A stretch of DNA of 64,000 nt from Pseudomonas chlororaphis subsp. aurantiaca (lineage in GTDB: Bacteria; Pseudomonadota; Gammaproteobacteria; Pseudomonadales; Pseudomonadaceae): assembly GCF_013466605.1 (NCBI RefSeq), contig NZ_CP059162.1, positions 4,774,001-4,838,000 of the forward strand, in the 5' to 3' direction. Below the pieces are notes generated by a model. It saw only the letters and a program-made list of their open reading frames with translations. It was not told the DNA's origin and did not search any database. The position numbers and the translations under genes are program-made. Shown in pieces: positions 37,062 to 47,325 of the stretch (position 1 is its first letter; every line of letters starts with the position of its first letter).

Positions 37062-37091
37062 AAAAAAGGGCGACCCAGGTCGCCCTTTTTT
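37062..37091. terminator. Bidirectional terminator between htpX and tpm
   Basis: Stem GGGCGACC/GGTCGCCC with a CA loop, flanked by A6 and T6, lies between convergent genes, so it can terminate both. Confidence 0.92.
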
Positions 37092-37113
37092 ATTGCCCGT
37101 GGAAAACCGGAAC

Positions 37114-37770
37114 TCAGCGTGCTAGCAAGCGATAGACCCGCTCTTCGAGGCGGGTCACGCCACCCTGGAGAAACTTCCAGCTCTCGCCAAGGATGTCCCG
37201 CTCCTCCTCGACCCGCAGCTGCCAGCGCTTACCGAGCAAGGCCTTGGCCTCGTCATCGAGCACCGCGAAAGGCGGCCCCGCCATCAGCGCCTGGTCGTAA
37301 TCCAGGGCGATCAGCAGCCCTTGGCAGCCCTGGGCCAGGATGGACTGCAGATGCACCGCATACCGCTCGCGCATCTCCGGCGGCAAGGCGATCAGCGCCG
37401 CACGGTCGTACAACGCCTGGCAGTCGGCGACATCCGTAGCCTGCAGGGCAAAAAAGTCGCCACACCAGAGCTGGATCGGGCCGTACTCATAGACCTTGAA
37501 TCCACCTCGAAGGCTGACCTGCGGCTGCAACTGCTGTTCGCTGAAAAAGTCCTGGATGGCCTTCTCCGACAACTCGATACCCAGCACCTGATGCCCCTGG
37601 CTGGCCAGCCAGCTCAGGTCCAGGCTCTTGCCGCACAGCGGCACCAGCACCCGCGAACCCGGCGCCAGCCCCAGCTGAGGCCAGTAGCGCTGCAGATAAG
37701 GATTAACCTCGGACAAATGGAAGCCGATCTGATTCTGCTCCCACCGTTTGTGCCAAAACTCCGGCTGCAT
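37114..37770 (-). CDS. tpm: Thiopurine S-methyltransferase
   Basis: 218 residues, the family length. N-terminus [26 protein letters not shown] and SAM-binding [28 protein letters not shown] are diagnostic of bacterial TPMT, which methylates thiopurines and also selenium and tellurium species. It follows htpX convergently, the order recalled from P. aeruginosa. Confidence 0.95.
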   Translation of the reverse strand: MQPEFWHKRWEQNQIGFHLSEVNPYLQRYWPQLGLAPGSRVLVPLCGKSLDLSWLASQGHQVLGIELSEKAIQDFFSEQQLQPQVSLRGGFKVYEYGPIQLWCGDFFALQATDVADCQALYDRAALIALPPEMRERYAVHLQSILAQGCQGLLIALDYDQALMAGPPFAVLDDEAKALLGKRWQLRVEEERDILGESWKFLQGGVTRLEERVYRLLAR

Positions 37771-37871
37771 AAATCACCCTGAAATTCGATCAAAAACCAC
37801 AAAAACTTATATTAGATTTAGATCAATGATCTGATTGAAGATGGTGCATCTTAACGCTCAGGACCTCATTC

Positions 37872-38639
37872 ATGCTCCCTAGCCTGTTCATCTCCCACGG
37901 ATCGCCGATGCTTGCCCTGGAACCCGGCGCCAGCGGCCCGGCCCTTGTCCGCCTGGCCGCCGAGCTGCCGCACCCCAAGGCTATAGTGGTGGTGTCGGCC
38001 CACTGGGAAAGCCAGAACCTGCGGGTCAGCAGCAACCCCCAACCGCAAACCTGGCATGACTTCGGTGGTTTCCCCGCGGCGCTGTTCGCCGTGCAATACC
38101 CGGCTCCCGGCCAGCCTGAGCTCGCGGAACAGGTGGCGCAGCTGCTCAGGGCCGACGGCCTGCCGGCGCAGCTCGACGACCAGCGCCCGTTCGACCATGG
38201 GGTCTGGGTGCCGCTGTCTCTGATGTACCCACAGGCGGACATTCCGGTGGTCCAGGTTTCCCTGCCCAGCCGAATGGGTCCGGCCTTGCAGACTCAGGTC
38301 GGCCATGCCCTGTCCAGCCTGCGGCAACAAGGGGTGCTATTGATCGGCTCGGGTAGCATTACCCACAATCTGCGCGAACTGGACTGGCACGCCGGCCCGG
38401 AAAGCGTCGAGCCCTGGGCCAAGGCTTTTCGCGACTGGATGATCGAGAAACTCGCCGCCAACGATGAAGCCGCGCTGCACGATTACCGTCGCCAGGCACC
38501 CAATGCGGTGCGCAGCCACCCCAGCGACGAACACCTGCTGCCGCTGTATTTCGCCAGAGGCGCCGGCGGCGACTTCAGCATCGCCCATCAAGGTTTCACC
38601 ATGGGCGCGCTGGGCATGGATATCTATCGTTTCGGTTGA
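37872..38639 (+). CDS. LigB/DODA-family extradiol dioxygenase (YgiD-like)
   Basis: 255 residues. LFISHGSPMLALEPG carries the first iron-binding His; VVVSAHWES and DHGVWVPLSLMYP supply further metal and catalytic His residues, as in 4,5-DOPA dioxygenases. It probably cleaves a catechol ring; the true substrate in pseudomonads is not known. Divergent from tpm with a 100-base promoter gap. Confidence 0.92.
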   Translation: MLPSLFISHGSPMLALEPGASGPALVRLAAELPHPKAIVVVSAHWESQNLRVSSNPQPQTWHDFGGFPAALFAVQYPAPGQPELAEQVAQLLRADGLPAQLDDQRPFDHGVWVPLSLMYPQADIPVVQVSLPSRMGPALQTQVGHALSSLRQQGVLLIGSGSITHNLRELDWHAGPESVEPWAKAFRDWMIEKLAANDEAALHDYRRQAPNAVRSHPSDEHLLPLYFARGAGGDFSIAHQGFTMGALGMDIYRFG

Positions 38640-38692
38640 TGCCGCTGCCAGGCCTGACGCATGGCGAGCGACAGCAGGTCCAAACACCAGGC

Positions 38693-38724
38693 AAAAAAAT
38701 CCCCGCACCAGGCGGGGATTTTTT
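38693..38724. terminator. Bidirectional terminator
   Basis: ATCCCCGC stem with an ACCAG loop, flanked by A and T runs, between the convergent dioxygenase and RNA helicase genes. Confidence 0.92.
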
Positions 38725-38750
38725 CGTTCAACCCATCAGCTCGGCGCCGA

Positions 38751-40424
38751 TCAGTCTTCGCGATAGCGACGCAGCTTCAGCTGCTTGCCGGCCACGCGAG
38801 TGTCCTTCAGTTTGGTCAACAGACGCTCCAGACCTTCCTCCGGCAGCTCGACCAGGCTGAAGCTGTCACGCACCTGGATGCGACCGATGGCTTCGCGGGC
38901 CAGGCCGCCTTCGTTGAGGATGGCGCCCAGCAGGTTCTTGGCCGCGATACCGTCACGCGCGCCCAGCGCGGTACGGCAACGGGCACGACCTTCAGCCAGA
39001 GGCATCGGCGCGCGACGCTCACGCTCGCCGCGATCAGGACGATCGCCGGAACGCTCGGGACGGTCGCCACGTGGCGCACTGTTCGGCACCAGTGGGCGTT
39101 CCTTCTCGATCGCTGCCAGGTTCAGTGCCTGACCGTTGGTGGCCTTGCGCAGCAGGGCCGCGGCCAGGGCACGCGGGCTGCAACCGATATCGGCGGTCAG
39201 GCGATCCAGCAGATCACCGTGGGTCGATTCAGCGTCAGCCACCAGCGGCGACAGGCTGTTGGTCAGCTTCTTGATGCGCGCATCGAGAACGGCTTGGGCG
39301 TCCGGCAGGCGAACCTCGGCCACCTTTTGACCGGTTACACGCTCGATCACTTGCAGCATGCGGCGCTCGCGTGGAGTCACCAGCAGCAGCGCACGACCTT
39401 CGCGACCGGCACGGCCGGTACGGCCGATACGGTGCACATAGGATTCCGGGTCGTACGGCATGTCCACGTTAAATACGTGGGTGATGCGCGGTACGTCCAG
39501 GCCACGGGCGGCAACGTCGGTCGCCACAACGATGTCCAGACGGCCATCCTTGAGGGAATCGATCACGCGCTCACGCTGGTTCTGGGCGATATCGCCGTTC
39601 AGCGCAGCGGCTTTGTAGCCTTTGGCTTCCAGGGCGCTGGCCAGGTCCAGGGTCGCTTGCTTGGTGCGCACGAACATGATCAGGGCGTCGAAATCTTCCA
39701 CTTCCAGCAGGCTGAGAACGGCAGAAGTCTTCTGGTCAGCGTGAACCAACAGGTGAGCCTGTTCGATCGCGGTGACGGTCTGGGTCTTGCTCTGGATCTT
39801 GACGTGTTTCGGGTCCTTCAGGTGACGCTCGGCGATCGCACGGATCGACTGCGGCAAGGTGGCCGAGAACAGTACGGTCTGGCGGGTTTCCGGCATGGCC
39901 TTGAAGATCACTTCCAGGTCATCCATGAAGCCCAGCTTGAGCATTTCGTCGGCTTCGTCGAGAACCAGGTGGTTCACGGTCGCCAGGACTTTTTCGTCGC
40001 GACGCAGGTGGTCGCACAGACGGCCCGGAGTGGCGACAACGATCTGTGCGCCATTACGGATTGCTTTCAGTTGTGGGCCCATCGGCGCGCCGCCGTAGAC
40101 AGCCACAACAGTTACGCCCGGCATTTGCTTGGCGTAGGTTTCGAAAGCGGTTGCAACTTGCAGCGCCAACTCACGGGTTGGGGCCAGGATCAGAGCTTGC
40201 GGCTCGCGCTTGGACGGATCAATGCGGTGCAGGATAGGCAGGGCGAACGCGGCGGTCTTACCGGTACCGGTTTGCGCCTGGCCAATCATATCGTGACCGG
40301 CGAGGATGATCGGGATCGACTGCTGCTGAATGGCCGAAGGCTCTTCATAGCCGGTAGCGACTACTGCAGCGACAATATTGGGATGAAGTTCAAGAGCGGC
40401 GAAGCCGCCGATTTCCTGGGTCAT
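38751..40424 (-). CDS. deaD: DEAD-box ATP-dependent RNA helicase (DeaD/CsdA type)
   Basis: 557 residues from the ATG at 40424 (MTQEIGGFAAL). Helicase motifs in order: AQTGTGKT (I, residues 50-57), PTRELA (Ia), TPGR (Ib), DEAD (II), SATLP (III), VATDVAARGLD (V), HRIGRTGRAG (VI). After residue 440 come an Arg/Glu/Asp-rich linker (GDRPERSGDRPDRGERERR) and a DbpA-like RNA-binding domain. Acts in ribosome assembly and RNA decay, often at low temperature. The 420 bases upstream may include a long leader. Confidence 0.92.
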   Translation of the reverse strand: MTQEIGGFAALELHPNIVAAVVATGYEEPSAIQQQSIPIILAGHDMIGQAQTGTGKTAAFALPILHRIDPSKREPQALILAPTRELALQVATAFETYAKQMPGVTVVAVYGGAPMGPQLKAIRNGAQIVVATPGRLCDHLRRDEKVLATVNHLVLDEADEMLKLGFMDDLEVIFKAMPETRQTVLFSATLPQSIRAIAERHLKDPKHVKIQSKTQTVTAIEQAHLLVHADQKTSAVLSLLEVEDFDALIMFVRTKQATLDLASALEAKGYKAAALNGDIAQNQRERVIDSLKDGRLDIVVATDVAARGLDVPRITHVFNVDMPYDPESYVHRIGRTGRAGREGRALLLVTPRERRMLQVIERVTGQKVAEVRLPDAQAVLDARIKKLTNSLSPLVADAESTHGDLLDRLTADIGCSPRALAAALLRKATNGQALNLAAIEKERPLVPNSAPRGDRPERSGDRPDRGERERRAPMPLAEGRARCRTALGARDGIAAKNLLGAILNEGGLAREAIGRIQVRDSFSLVELPEEGLERLLTKLKDTRVAGKQLKLRRYRED

Positions 40425-40844
40425 GGGTCTGCCTCTAAGTGCATCCGCAAAGACCCATGCTCCAAAGCTGCGCATGCCGTGTAAGACTCAAGAGTCACCC
40501 TGGCAGCTTTGTCGGCGGGGATTTGCGAAAACGATTGAAAGAAATGAACGTCAAGGATAGTCCGCGCAGCGGACAAGCAGCCGAAGCTGACTTCGGGGAA
40601 TTGCATCACCTAAACGAGGCCCGGTTAAAGGCCGGCGCGCACTATACCGGAATTACTCAAAAAAGGGAGTTTTTTTTATCGGAAAAACCCGCTGAATACC
40701 TAGTTGTCACAGGCTTTGCGGATAATCCGGCAAAGGTCTATTTTGCACAGGCCCACGCCTGTCGGGGGATGACGCTTAAACGGTTCATCTTGCCGACCGA
40801 TACCGTCGGTCCGAGACACTCTTTACCGTCCGAGGAAATGCCCC
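40425..40844. other. Divergent region between deaD and the crotonase gene
   Basis: About 420 bases. An open frame on the plus strand (40439-40879) covers it but has no ribosome site and no recognisable protein, so I leave it out. ACTC-AAAAAAGG-GAGT followed by T8 (about 40656-40678) could be a weak terminator. Cold-shock helicase genes often have long 5' leaders; nothing here proves one. Confidence 0.5.
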
Positions 40845-41636
<792 letters not shown>

Positions 41637-41664
41637 GCGGTCCGGACAGGTGGCGAATGTGAGG

Positions 41665-41694
41665 CCTTATCGCGGGCAAGCCTCGCTCCTACAG
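41665..41694. repeat. Pseudomonas REP-like element
   Basis: CTTATCGCGGGCAAGCCTCG followed by CTCCTACAG matches the common P. fluorescens-group REP sequence (as known from intergenic regions of many strains) and sits between the convergent crotonase and methyltransferase genes. Only one full copy is here. Confidence 0.75.
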
Positions 41695-41713
41695 ATGCGC
41701 TCGGCCAGCAAAC

Positions 41714-42469
41714 TCAGGTCGCCGGCCGGATGCACTTGATCAACGACTGCAACGAATAGCCCAGGCGCGGCGCCAGCGCCTCGGCCCGGGCGCTCAAGCC
41801 GTCCATGTCCAGATCCTGGTCCAGGTCGGACGGAACGATCAGAATCACGTTGCCCTCCTTCACCGGCAGCTCCCAGTAATGCCGGTGGTAAAGCCCGCGC
41901 AGCAAGGCCGCACCGAGTGGCTTGCCATCGTCGGTGGCCCACTGGTTGATCACCAGCCAGCCGCCCGGATTGAGGCGCTTCTGGCAGTTCTCCAGGAAAC
42001 CCCAGGCCAGGTGCCCGACGCCCGGCCCGACGTCGGTATACAGGTCGACGAAAATCAGGTCCGCCGACTCGGCGCTGTCCAGCAGTTCGAGCGCATCGCC
42101 GACCCGGATATAGAGACGCGGATCGTCATCCAGCCCCAGGTACTCGATGGCCAGGCGCGGTACGTCCGGGCGCAGTTCGATGGCCTCGACATCTTCCAGC
42201 GGCAGGAACTTGAGGCAGGCCTGGGTCAGGGTGCCGGCGCCCAGGCCGAGAAACAGCGCGCTCTCGGGCTGTTCATGGCACAGCGCCCCAATCAGCATGG
42301 CCCGGGTGTAGTCGTACTCCAGCCAGCTCGGGTCGGCGGTAAACACGCAGCTCTGCTCGATGGCATCGCCAAATTCGAGGAAGCGGTAATCCGCCACTTC
42401 CAGTACCCGAATCATGCCGAACTCATCGTGCACTTCGGCGAGCAGGCGCTCGACGCGCTCCTCAGTCAT
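41714..42469 (-). CDS. Spermidine synthase-like SAM-dependent protein
   Basis: 251 residues with a Rossmann methyltransferase core of spermidine-synthase type: ALFLGLGAGTLTQACLKFLP, VEAIELRPDVPRLA, RVGDALELLDSAESADLIFVDLY. N-terminal strand features of polyamine aminopropyltransferases are only partly kept, so substrate is uncertain. Single gene. Confidence 0.8.
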   Translation of the reverse strand: MTEERVERLLAEVHDEFGMIRVLEVADYRFLEFGDAIEQSCVFTADPSWLEYDYTRAMLIGALCHEQPESALFLGLGAGTLTQACLKFLPLEDVEAIELRPDVPRLAIEYLGLDDDPRLYIRVGDALELLDSAESADLIFVDLYTDVGPGVGHLAWGFLENCQKRLNPGGWLVINQWATDDGKPLGAALLRGLYHRHYWELPVKEGNVILIVPSDLDQDLDMDGLSARAEALAPRLGYSLQSLIKCIRPAT

Positions 42470-42628
42470 CTCTTCTCCTAGCCGCGACGGGGCTCAACCT
42501 CGCCGTCGCGATAAACCGGCCGCTCGGCGCCGAGCGGGAAAGGCGCGATTGTCCGCGAACCGGCGGGAACAGGTCACGCACTAATTGCTGATAACATGCC
42601 TGTCCGACCTTAAAAAACACCCGAGTCC

Positions 42629-43978
42629 ATGATGAGCCAACCCTGGAGTCCTGACAGCTGGCGCGCCCTGCCGATCCAGCAACAACCCGCCTACCCCGAC
42701 GCCGCCCACCTGTTGCAGGTCGAGCAGACCCTGGCCAGCTACCCGCCGCTGGTGTTTGCCGGCGAAGCCCGCGAGCTGCGCCGCCAGTTTGCCGAGGTGA
42801 CCCAGGGCCGCGCCTTTCTGCTGCAGGGCGGCGATTGCGCCGAGAGCTTCGCCGAGTTCTCCGCGGCGAAGATCCGCGACACCTTCAAGGTCCTGCTGCA
42901 GATGGCGATCGTCATGACCTTCGCCGCCGGTTGCCCGGTGGTCAAGGTCGGGCGCATGGCCGGCCAGTTCGCCAAGCCGCGCTCGGCCAATGACGAAACC
43001 ATCAATGGCGTGACCTTGCCGGCCTACCGCGGCGATATCGTCAACGGCATCGGCTTTGACGCAAAAAGCCGGGTGCCGGACCCGGACCGCCTGCTGCAGT
43101 CCTACCACCAGGCCACCGCCACCCTGAACCTGCTGCGCGCCTTTGCCCAAGGCGGCTTTGCCGACCTGCACCAGGTGCACAAATGGAACCTGGACTTCAT
43201 CGCCAACTCCGCCCTGGCCGAGAAGTACAGCCAGCTGGCCGACCGCATCGACGAAACCCTGGCCTTCATGCGCGCCTGCGGCATGGACAGCTCGCCGCAA
43301 TTACGCGAGACCAGTTTCTTCACCGCCCACGAGGCGCTGCTGCTGAACTATGAAGAAGCCTTCGTCCGTCGCGACAGCCTGACCAACGACTACTACGACT
43401 GCTCGGCGCACATGCTGTGGATCGGCGATCGCACCCGCCAGCTCGACGGCGCCCACGTCGAGTTCCTGCGCGGGGTGAATAACCCGATCGGGGTCAAGGT
43501 CGGCCCGAGCATGAACACCGAGGAGCTGATCCGCCTGATCGACATCCTCAACCCGGACAACGACCCGGGCCGCCTGAACCTGATCGTGCGCATGGGCGCG
43601 AACAAGGTCGGCGACCATCTGCCACAGCTGATCCGCGCGGTGGAAGGCGAAGGCAAGAAGGTGCTGTGGAGTTCCGACCCGATGCATGGCAACACCATCA
43701 AGGCCAGCAGCGGTTACAAGACCCGCGACTTCGCGCAGATCCTCACTGAGGTGAAGCAGTTCTTCCAAGTCCATGAAGCCGAGGGCAGTTATGCCGGCGG
43801 TATCCACATCGAGATGACCGGGCAGAACGTCACCGAGTGCATCGGTGGCGCGCGGCCGATTACCGAAGATGCCTTGTCGGATCGCTACCACACCCATTGC
43901 GACCCGCGGATGAACGCCGATCAGTCGCTGGAACTGGCGTTCCTGATTGCCGAGACCTTGAAACAGGTCAAGCGTTGA
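42629..43978 (+). CDS. Class II 3-deoxy-7-phosphoheptulonate (DAHP) synthase
   Basis: 449 residues of the plant/Mycobacterium-like type II family: [50 protein letters not shown] and [15 protein letters not shown] are all typical. It condenses PEP and erythrose-4-phosphate at the entry of the shikimate pathway. A second, unrelated class I enzyme is encoded at 61748. ATG ATG at 42629; either may be used. Confidence 0.95.
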   Translation: MMSQPWSPDSWRALPIQQQPAYPDAAHLLQVEQTLASYPPLVFAGEARELRRQFAEVTQGRAFLLQGGDCAESFAEFSAAKIRDTFKVLLQMAIVMTFAAGCPVVKVGRMAGQFAKPRSANDETINGVTLPAYRGDIVNGIGFDAKSRVPDPDRLLQSYHQATATLNLLRAFAQGGFADLHQVHKWNLDFIANSALAEKYSQLADRIDETLAFMRACGMDSSPQLRETSFFTAHEALLLNYEEAFVRRDSLTNDYYDCSAHMLWIGDRTRQLDGAHVEFLRGVNNPIGVKVGPSMNTEELIRLIDILNPDNDPGRLNLIVRMGANKVGDHLPQLIRAVEGEGKKVLWSSDPMHGNTIKASSGYKTRDFAQILTEVKQFFQVHEAEGSYAGGIHIEMTGQNVTECIGGARPITEDALSDRYHTHCDPRMNADQSLELAFLIAETLKQVKR

Positions 43979-43989
43979 ACCCGTAGCGC

Positions 43990-44022
43990 TCGATCATCCA
44001 GGAAACGGTGCTGGATGATCGA
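43990..44022. terminator. Inverted repeat between convergent genes
   Basis: A 12-base perfect stem (TCGATCATCCAG and complement) around a 9-base loop lies between the DAHP synthase and the YcaQ-like gene. No long T-run; probably a terminator for one or both. Confidence 0.6.
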
Positions 44023-44028
44023 CGCTCT

Positions 44029-45240
44029 TCAAAGAAACGCACGCAAGCGCTGGGCGCTGGCCCTCGGGCAATTGAGCTGGACGTCGGCGAGCCCCAACCA
44101 ATTGGCCATATCCCGCAAGTTGCTCGCCAGCGCCTGCATTCCCTGCTCGTCCAGCCCCTGCTCTTCCTCATGCACGGCATGCACCGCCAGGCGCCCCTGC
44201 GCCCTTTCTGCCCGCAGGTCGACCCGCGCGGCGATCCGTTCGTGGTGCAGAAACGGCAGCACGTAATAGCCATACACCCGCTTGTGCTGCGGCGTGTAGA
44301 TCTCCAGCCGATAGCGAAAGTCGAACAGGCGCTCGGTGCGGCTGCGCTCCCAGATCAGCGAGTCGAAGGGGGAAAGCAAGGCGCTGGCCGGCACGGTGCG
44401 CGGCACCTTCACCTGCGGCAGGCAATAGGCCGCTTGCTTCCAGCCCGCCACCTCGCAGGCCAGCAGTTCGCCGCCTTCCAGCAATTCCGCCAGGCGTGCC
44501 CGGCTGTCTGCCGGTTCCAGGCGAAAGTAGTCACGCAGATCCTTCTCGGTGGCCACGCCCAAGGCACTGGCGGCATGCAACAGCAAACCGCGCTGGGCGT
44601 CGGCTTCGCTGAGCTGCGAATGTTGCAGGATGCTCAAAGGAATCACCCGCTCCGGCAAGTCGTACAAGCGCTCGAACCCACGTCGGCCGGCGACCGTCAC
44701 CTCACCGGCGGCGAACAGCCATTCCAGTGCGTGCTTCTCCGCGCTCCAGTCCCACCAGGGGCCGGCGCGCTCCTCGCGGGTCGACAGGCTGCCCGCGCCG
44801 AGGGCGCCCTGTTCCTCGACCGCGGCCAGCACCCGGCAGATAGTCGCCTGCTGCTCCTGGCCGAAACGCGCCAACTGCTGGTAGATCCCCAGCCCCTGGC
44901 TGGCCCGCCGCATGCGCCAGCGCATCAGCGGGTACAGCGACAGCGGCAGCAACGAGGCTTCGTGCCCCCAGTACTCGAACAACGTGCGTTGCCGGCCCTG
45001 GCTCCAGGCAGCCTGGTCCAGCAGTTGCGCGGGATAGTCGCCCAGGCGGGAAAACAGCGGCAGGTAGTGCGAGCGCACCAGGGCGTTGACCGAATCGATC
45101 TGCAGGATGCCCAGGCGCGCGATCAGGCGATTGACCTGTGCCGGCCTGATCGTCGCAGGCAGCGGCCGCCCGGAAAAACCTTGGGCGGCCAGCGCCAGAC
45201 GTCGAGCCTGCTTGAGGGAAAAGGACAGTTCTGCGGGCAT
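44029..45240 (-). CDS. Winged-helix protein, YcaQ/AlkX family (predicted interstrand-crosslink glycosylase)
   Basis: 403 residues from the ATG at 45240 (MPAELSFSLKQARRLALAAQGF). LGILQIDSVNALVRSHYLPLFSRLG is the DNA-binding signature of HTH_42/YcaQ proteins, and PFDSLIWERSRTERLFDFRYRLEIY (quoted only by its start) is the family core; E. coli YcaQ unhooks DNA interstrand crosslinks. The alternative start at 45264 adds eight unlikely residues. Confidence 0.88.
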   Translation of the reverse strand: MPAELSFSLKQARRLALAAQGFSGRPLPATIRPAQVNRLIARLGILQIDSVNALVRSHYLPLFSRLGDYPAQLLDQAAWSQGRQRTLFEYWGHEASLLPLSLYPLMRWRMRRASQGLGIYQQLARFGQEQQATICRVLAAVEEQGALGAGSLSTREERAGPWWDWSAEKHALEWLFAAGEVTVAGRRGFERLYDLPERVIPLSILQHSQLSEADAQRGLLLHAASALGVATEKDLRDYFRLEPADSRARLAELLEGGELLACEVAGWKQAAYCLPQVKVPRTVPASALLSPFDSLIWERSRTERLFDFRYRLEIYTPQHKRVYGYYVLPFLHHERIAARVDLRAERAQGRLAVHAVHEEEQGLDEQGMQALASNLRDMANWLGLADVQLNCPRASAQRLRAFL

Positions 45241-45304
45241 GGCAATCTCCTTGTCTGCCCGCAAACTACCTCAGTGAGAAGTGGCTTGTGTAGCGCTTTG
45301 ACAT

Positions 45305-45526
45305 TCACTTGTGCATCGGGTCGTCCCAGAACGGCCGCACGGTCTCCCGTTCCACATCCGCGCGACTGAGGCCGATATCCTTCAGCGCCTCGTCACTCAT
45401 GCCGGCCAGCATGATCCGTTCACGGTGCAGCTCATGCCAGCGGACAATCCGTTGCAGCAGATGCCGCAAGGAAAAGCCATGCCATGCAAACCGGTGAGCC
45501 AGTACAAAACCTTTTTGACCTTTCAT
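45305..45526 (-). CDS. Small DUF1127 protein
   Basis: 73 residues from the ATG at 45526. The C-terminal half LAGMSDEALKDIGLSRADVERE is the DUF1127/YjiS motif; the N-terminal half is Arg/His-rich (HLLQRIVRWHELHRERIML). Small DUF1127 proteins in other bacteria affect phosphate and RNA metabolism. Divergent from the adjacent LysR gene. Confidence 0.88.
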   Translation of the reverse strand: MKGQKGFVLAHRFAWHGFSLRHLLQRIVRWHELHRERIMLAGMSDEALKDIGLSRADVERETVRPFWDDPMHK

Positions 45527-45596
45527 CGTCTTGCCCTCCAGTGGGGATGGCTCAAGTCTCCCCCCAGGGCTAAGATCAATCCAACGAATGTTTCTT

Positions 45597-46478
45597 ATGC
45601 AATACATCTCGGAGTTTGATGAATTGTCCAGCTACCCAAGCATTGATACCGAGGTCTTGCGCACCTTCGTCGCCATCGCCGATCAGGGCGGCTTCACCAA
45701 GGCCGGGGAGCAGGTCAATCGCACCCAGTCCGCGGTGAGCATGCAGATGAAGCGGCTCGAGGAGGACGTGCTGCAACGCCAGTTGTTCCAGCGCGAGGGT
45801 CGCCAGGTGCGCCTGACCGCCGAAGGCCAGGTGCTGCTGGGTTACGCGCGGCGCATCCTGAAACTGCACAGCGAGGTATTCAACACCCTGCGCGAGCCGC
45901 ACATGGTCGGCACCGTACGTATCGGTACGCCAGACGATTACGTGATGCGCTTTCTACCGGGGATCCTGTCGCGGTTTGCCCAGGCCTATCCCTTGATCCA
46001 GATCGAAGTGCATTGCGAGTCGTCCAAGCAATTGTTGCTGCGCCAGGACCTGGACCTGTCCATCGTCACCCGCGAGCCGGGCAGCGAAATTGGCCAGTTG
46101 CTGCGCAAGGAGCGTTTCGTCTGGGCCGAGGCCCAGGGTTTCTGCCCCCACGAACAGACGCCGCTGCCCCTGGCGATGTTCAACAGCGATTGCTTTTGCA
46201 GGCAGTGGGCCTGCAATGCACTGGACGCCGCCGGTCGCGACTATCGTATTGCCTATAACAGCTCCAGCCTGTCGGCACTGATGGCCGTGGTCAGCGCCGG
46301 CCTGGCGATCACTGCGCAACTGGAAAGCCTGATCACCCCCGACATGCGCATCCTGGGCGCCGCCGAAGACCTGCCCCTGCTGCCCGAAGCCAGCATCATG
46401 CTGGTGCGCAACCTCAACACGCCCTCGCCCATCACCGAATGCCTGGCCGAACACATAGTCGAAGGCTTCAAACTTTAA
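45597..46478 (+). CDS. LysR-family regulator (HexA/LrhA-like)
   Basis: 293 residues from the ATG at 45597 (MQYISEFDELSSYPSIDTEVL); another ATG lies at 45588. N-terminal winged helix (FVAIADQGGFTKAGEQVNRTQSAVS) is followed by the LysR effector domain. NRTQSAVSMQMKRLEEDV resembles LrhA/HexA-type members. It is divergent from the DUF1127 gene with 70 bases between starts, and its 3' end overlaps the TSUP gene by 11 bases. Confidence 0.88.
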   Translation: MQYISEFDELSSYPSIDTEVLRTFVAIADQGGFTKAGEQVNRTQSAVSMQMKRLEEDVLQRQLFQREGRQVRLTAEGQVLLGYARRILKLHSEVFNTLREPHMVGTVRIGTPDDYVMRFLPGILSRFAQAYPLIQIEVHCESSKQLLLRQDLDLSIVTREPGSEIGQLLRKERFVWAEAQGFCPHEQTPLPLAMFNSDCFCRQWACNALDAAGRDYRIAYNSSSLSALMAVVSAGLAITAQLESLITPDMRILGAAEDLPLLPEASIMLVRNLNTPSPITECLAEHIVEGFKL

Positions 46479-47217
46479 AGGCGAGCATCACCGCACAGAC
46501 CACCAGGAAGCCGCAGAACAGCCCGCGCAGCATTCGCTCGGGCAGCGCATGGGCGATTTTCACGCCCCAACTGATGCTCAGCAGGCCACCTGCCGCCAAC
46601 GGCAGGCCGATCATCCAGTCCACTTCCTGATGCACCCCGTAGGTCACCAGCGTCACCCCGGTGCTCGGCAGGGCCAGGGCCAGCGAAAGCCCCTGGGCGA
46701 CCACCTGGGTGGTGCCGAACAGGCTGGTCAGCACCGGCGTGGCGACCACTGCGCCGCCGACGCCGAACAGCCCGCCCATGGTTCCGGAAGCCGCACCCAG
46801 CACGCCGAGCCACGGCCAGGGGTAACGCATCTGCGCCGAAGCCGGGACATTGCCCAGGAACATGCGCAACAGGTTGTAGGCCGACAACGCCACCAGGAAC
46901 GCAACGAAGCCTATCCGCATGACCTGGGCATCGATGCCCACCGCCCAGATCGAACCGAGCCAGGCAAAACAGAAGCCCATCAGGGCCAACGGCAAGGCAT
47001 GCCGCGCCTCGATCCGGTTGCGCTGGTGATAACGCCACAACGCGAGCATCACGTTAGGGACCACCATCACCAACGCCGTGCCCTGGGCGATCTGCTGGTC
47101 CAACCCGAACAGCACGCCCAGCACCGGGATCGCGATCAGGCCGCCACCGATCCCGAACAAGCCGCCCACCGTGCCCAGCGCCGCGCCCAACACCACATAC
47201 ATTGCTAAATCGATCAC
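46468..47217 (-). CDS. TSUP-family (TauE/SafE) membrane transporter
   Basis: 249 residues from a GTG at 47217 preceded by AGGAGAG. About eight membrane helices with the twin TSUP motifs GTVGGLFGIGGGLIAIPVL and GTMGGLFGVGGAVVATPVL. The family exports sulfite, sulfonates or other small anions; substrate not determinable. Divergent from a LysR gene that may control it. Confidence 0.9.
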   Translation of the reverse strand: MIDLAMYVVLGAALGTVGGLFGIGGGLIAIPVLGVLFGLDQQIAQGTALVMVVPNVMLALWRYHQRNRIEARHALPLALMGFCFAWLGSIWAVGIDAQVMRIGFVAFLVALSAYNLLRMFLGNVPASAQMRYPWPWLGVLGAASGTMGGLFGVGGAVVATPVLTSLFGTTQVVAQGLSLALALPSTGVTLVTYGVHQEVDWMIGLPLAAGGLLSISWGVKIAHALPERMLRGLFCGFLVVCAVMLAFKV

Positions 47218-47325
47218 CGCCGCTCTCCTCACCTCAGGCCTTGCATGCTACGCAGTCGGCTCTGGTGCGGAAACGCACAGCAACGCACAATGGCTTTGCC
47301 AAATTCGCATAAGCAAGTGCCTGCC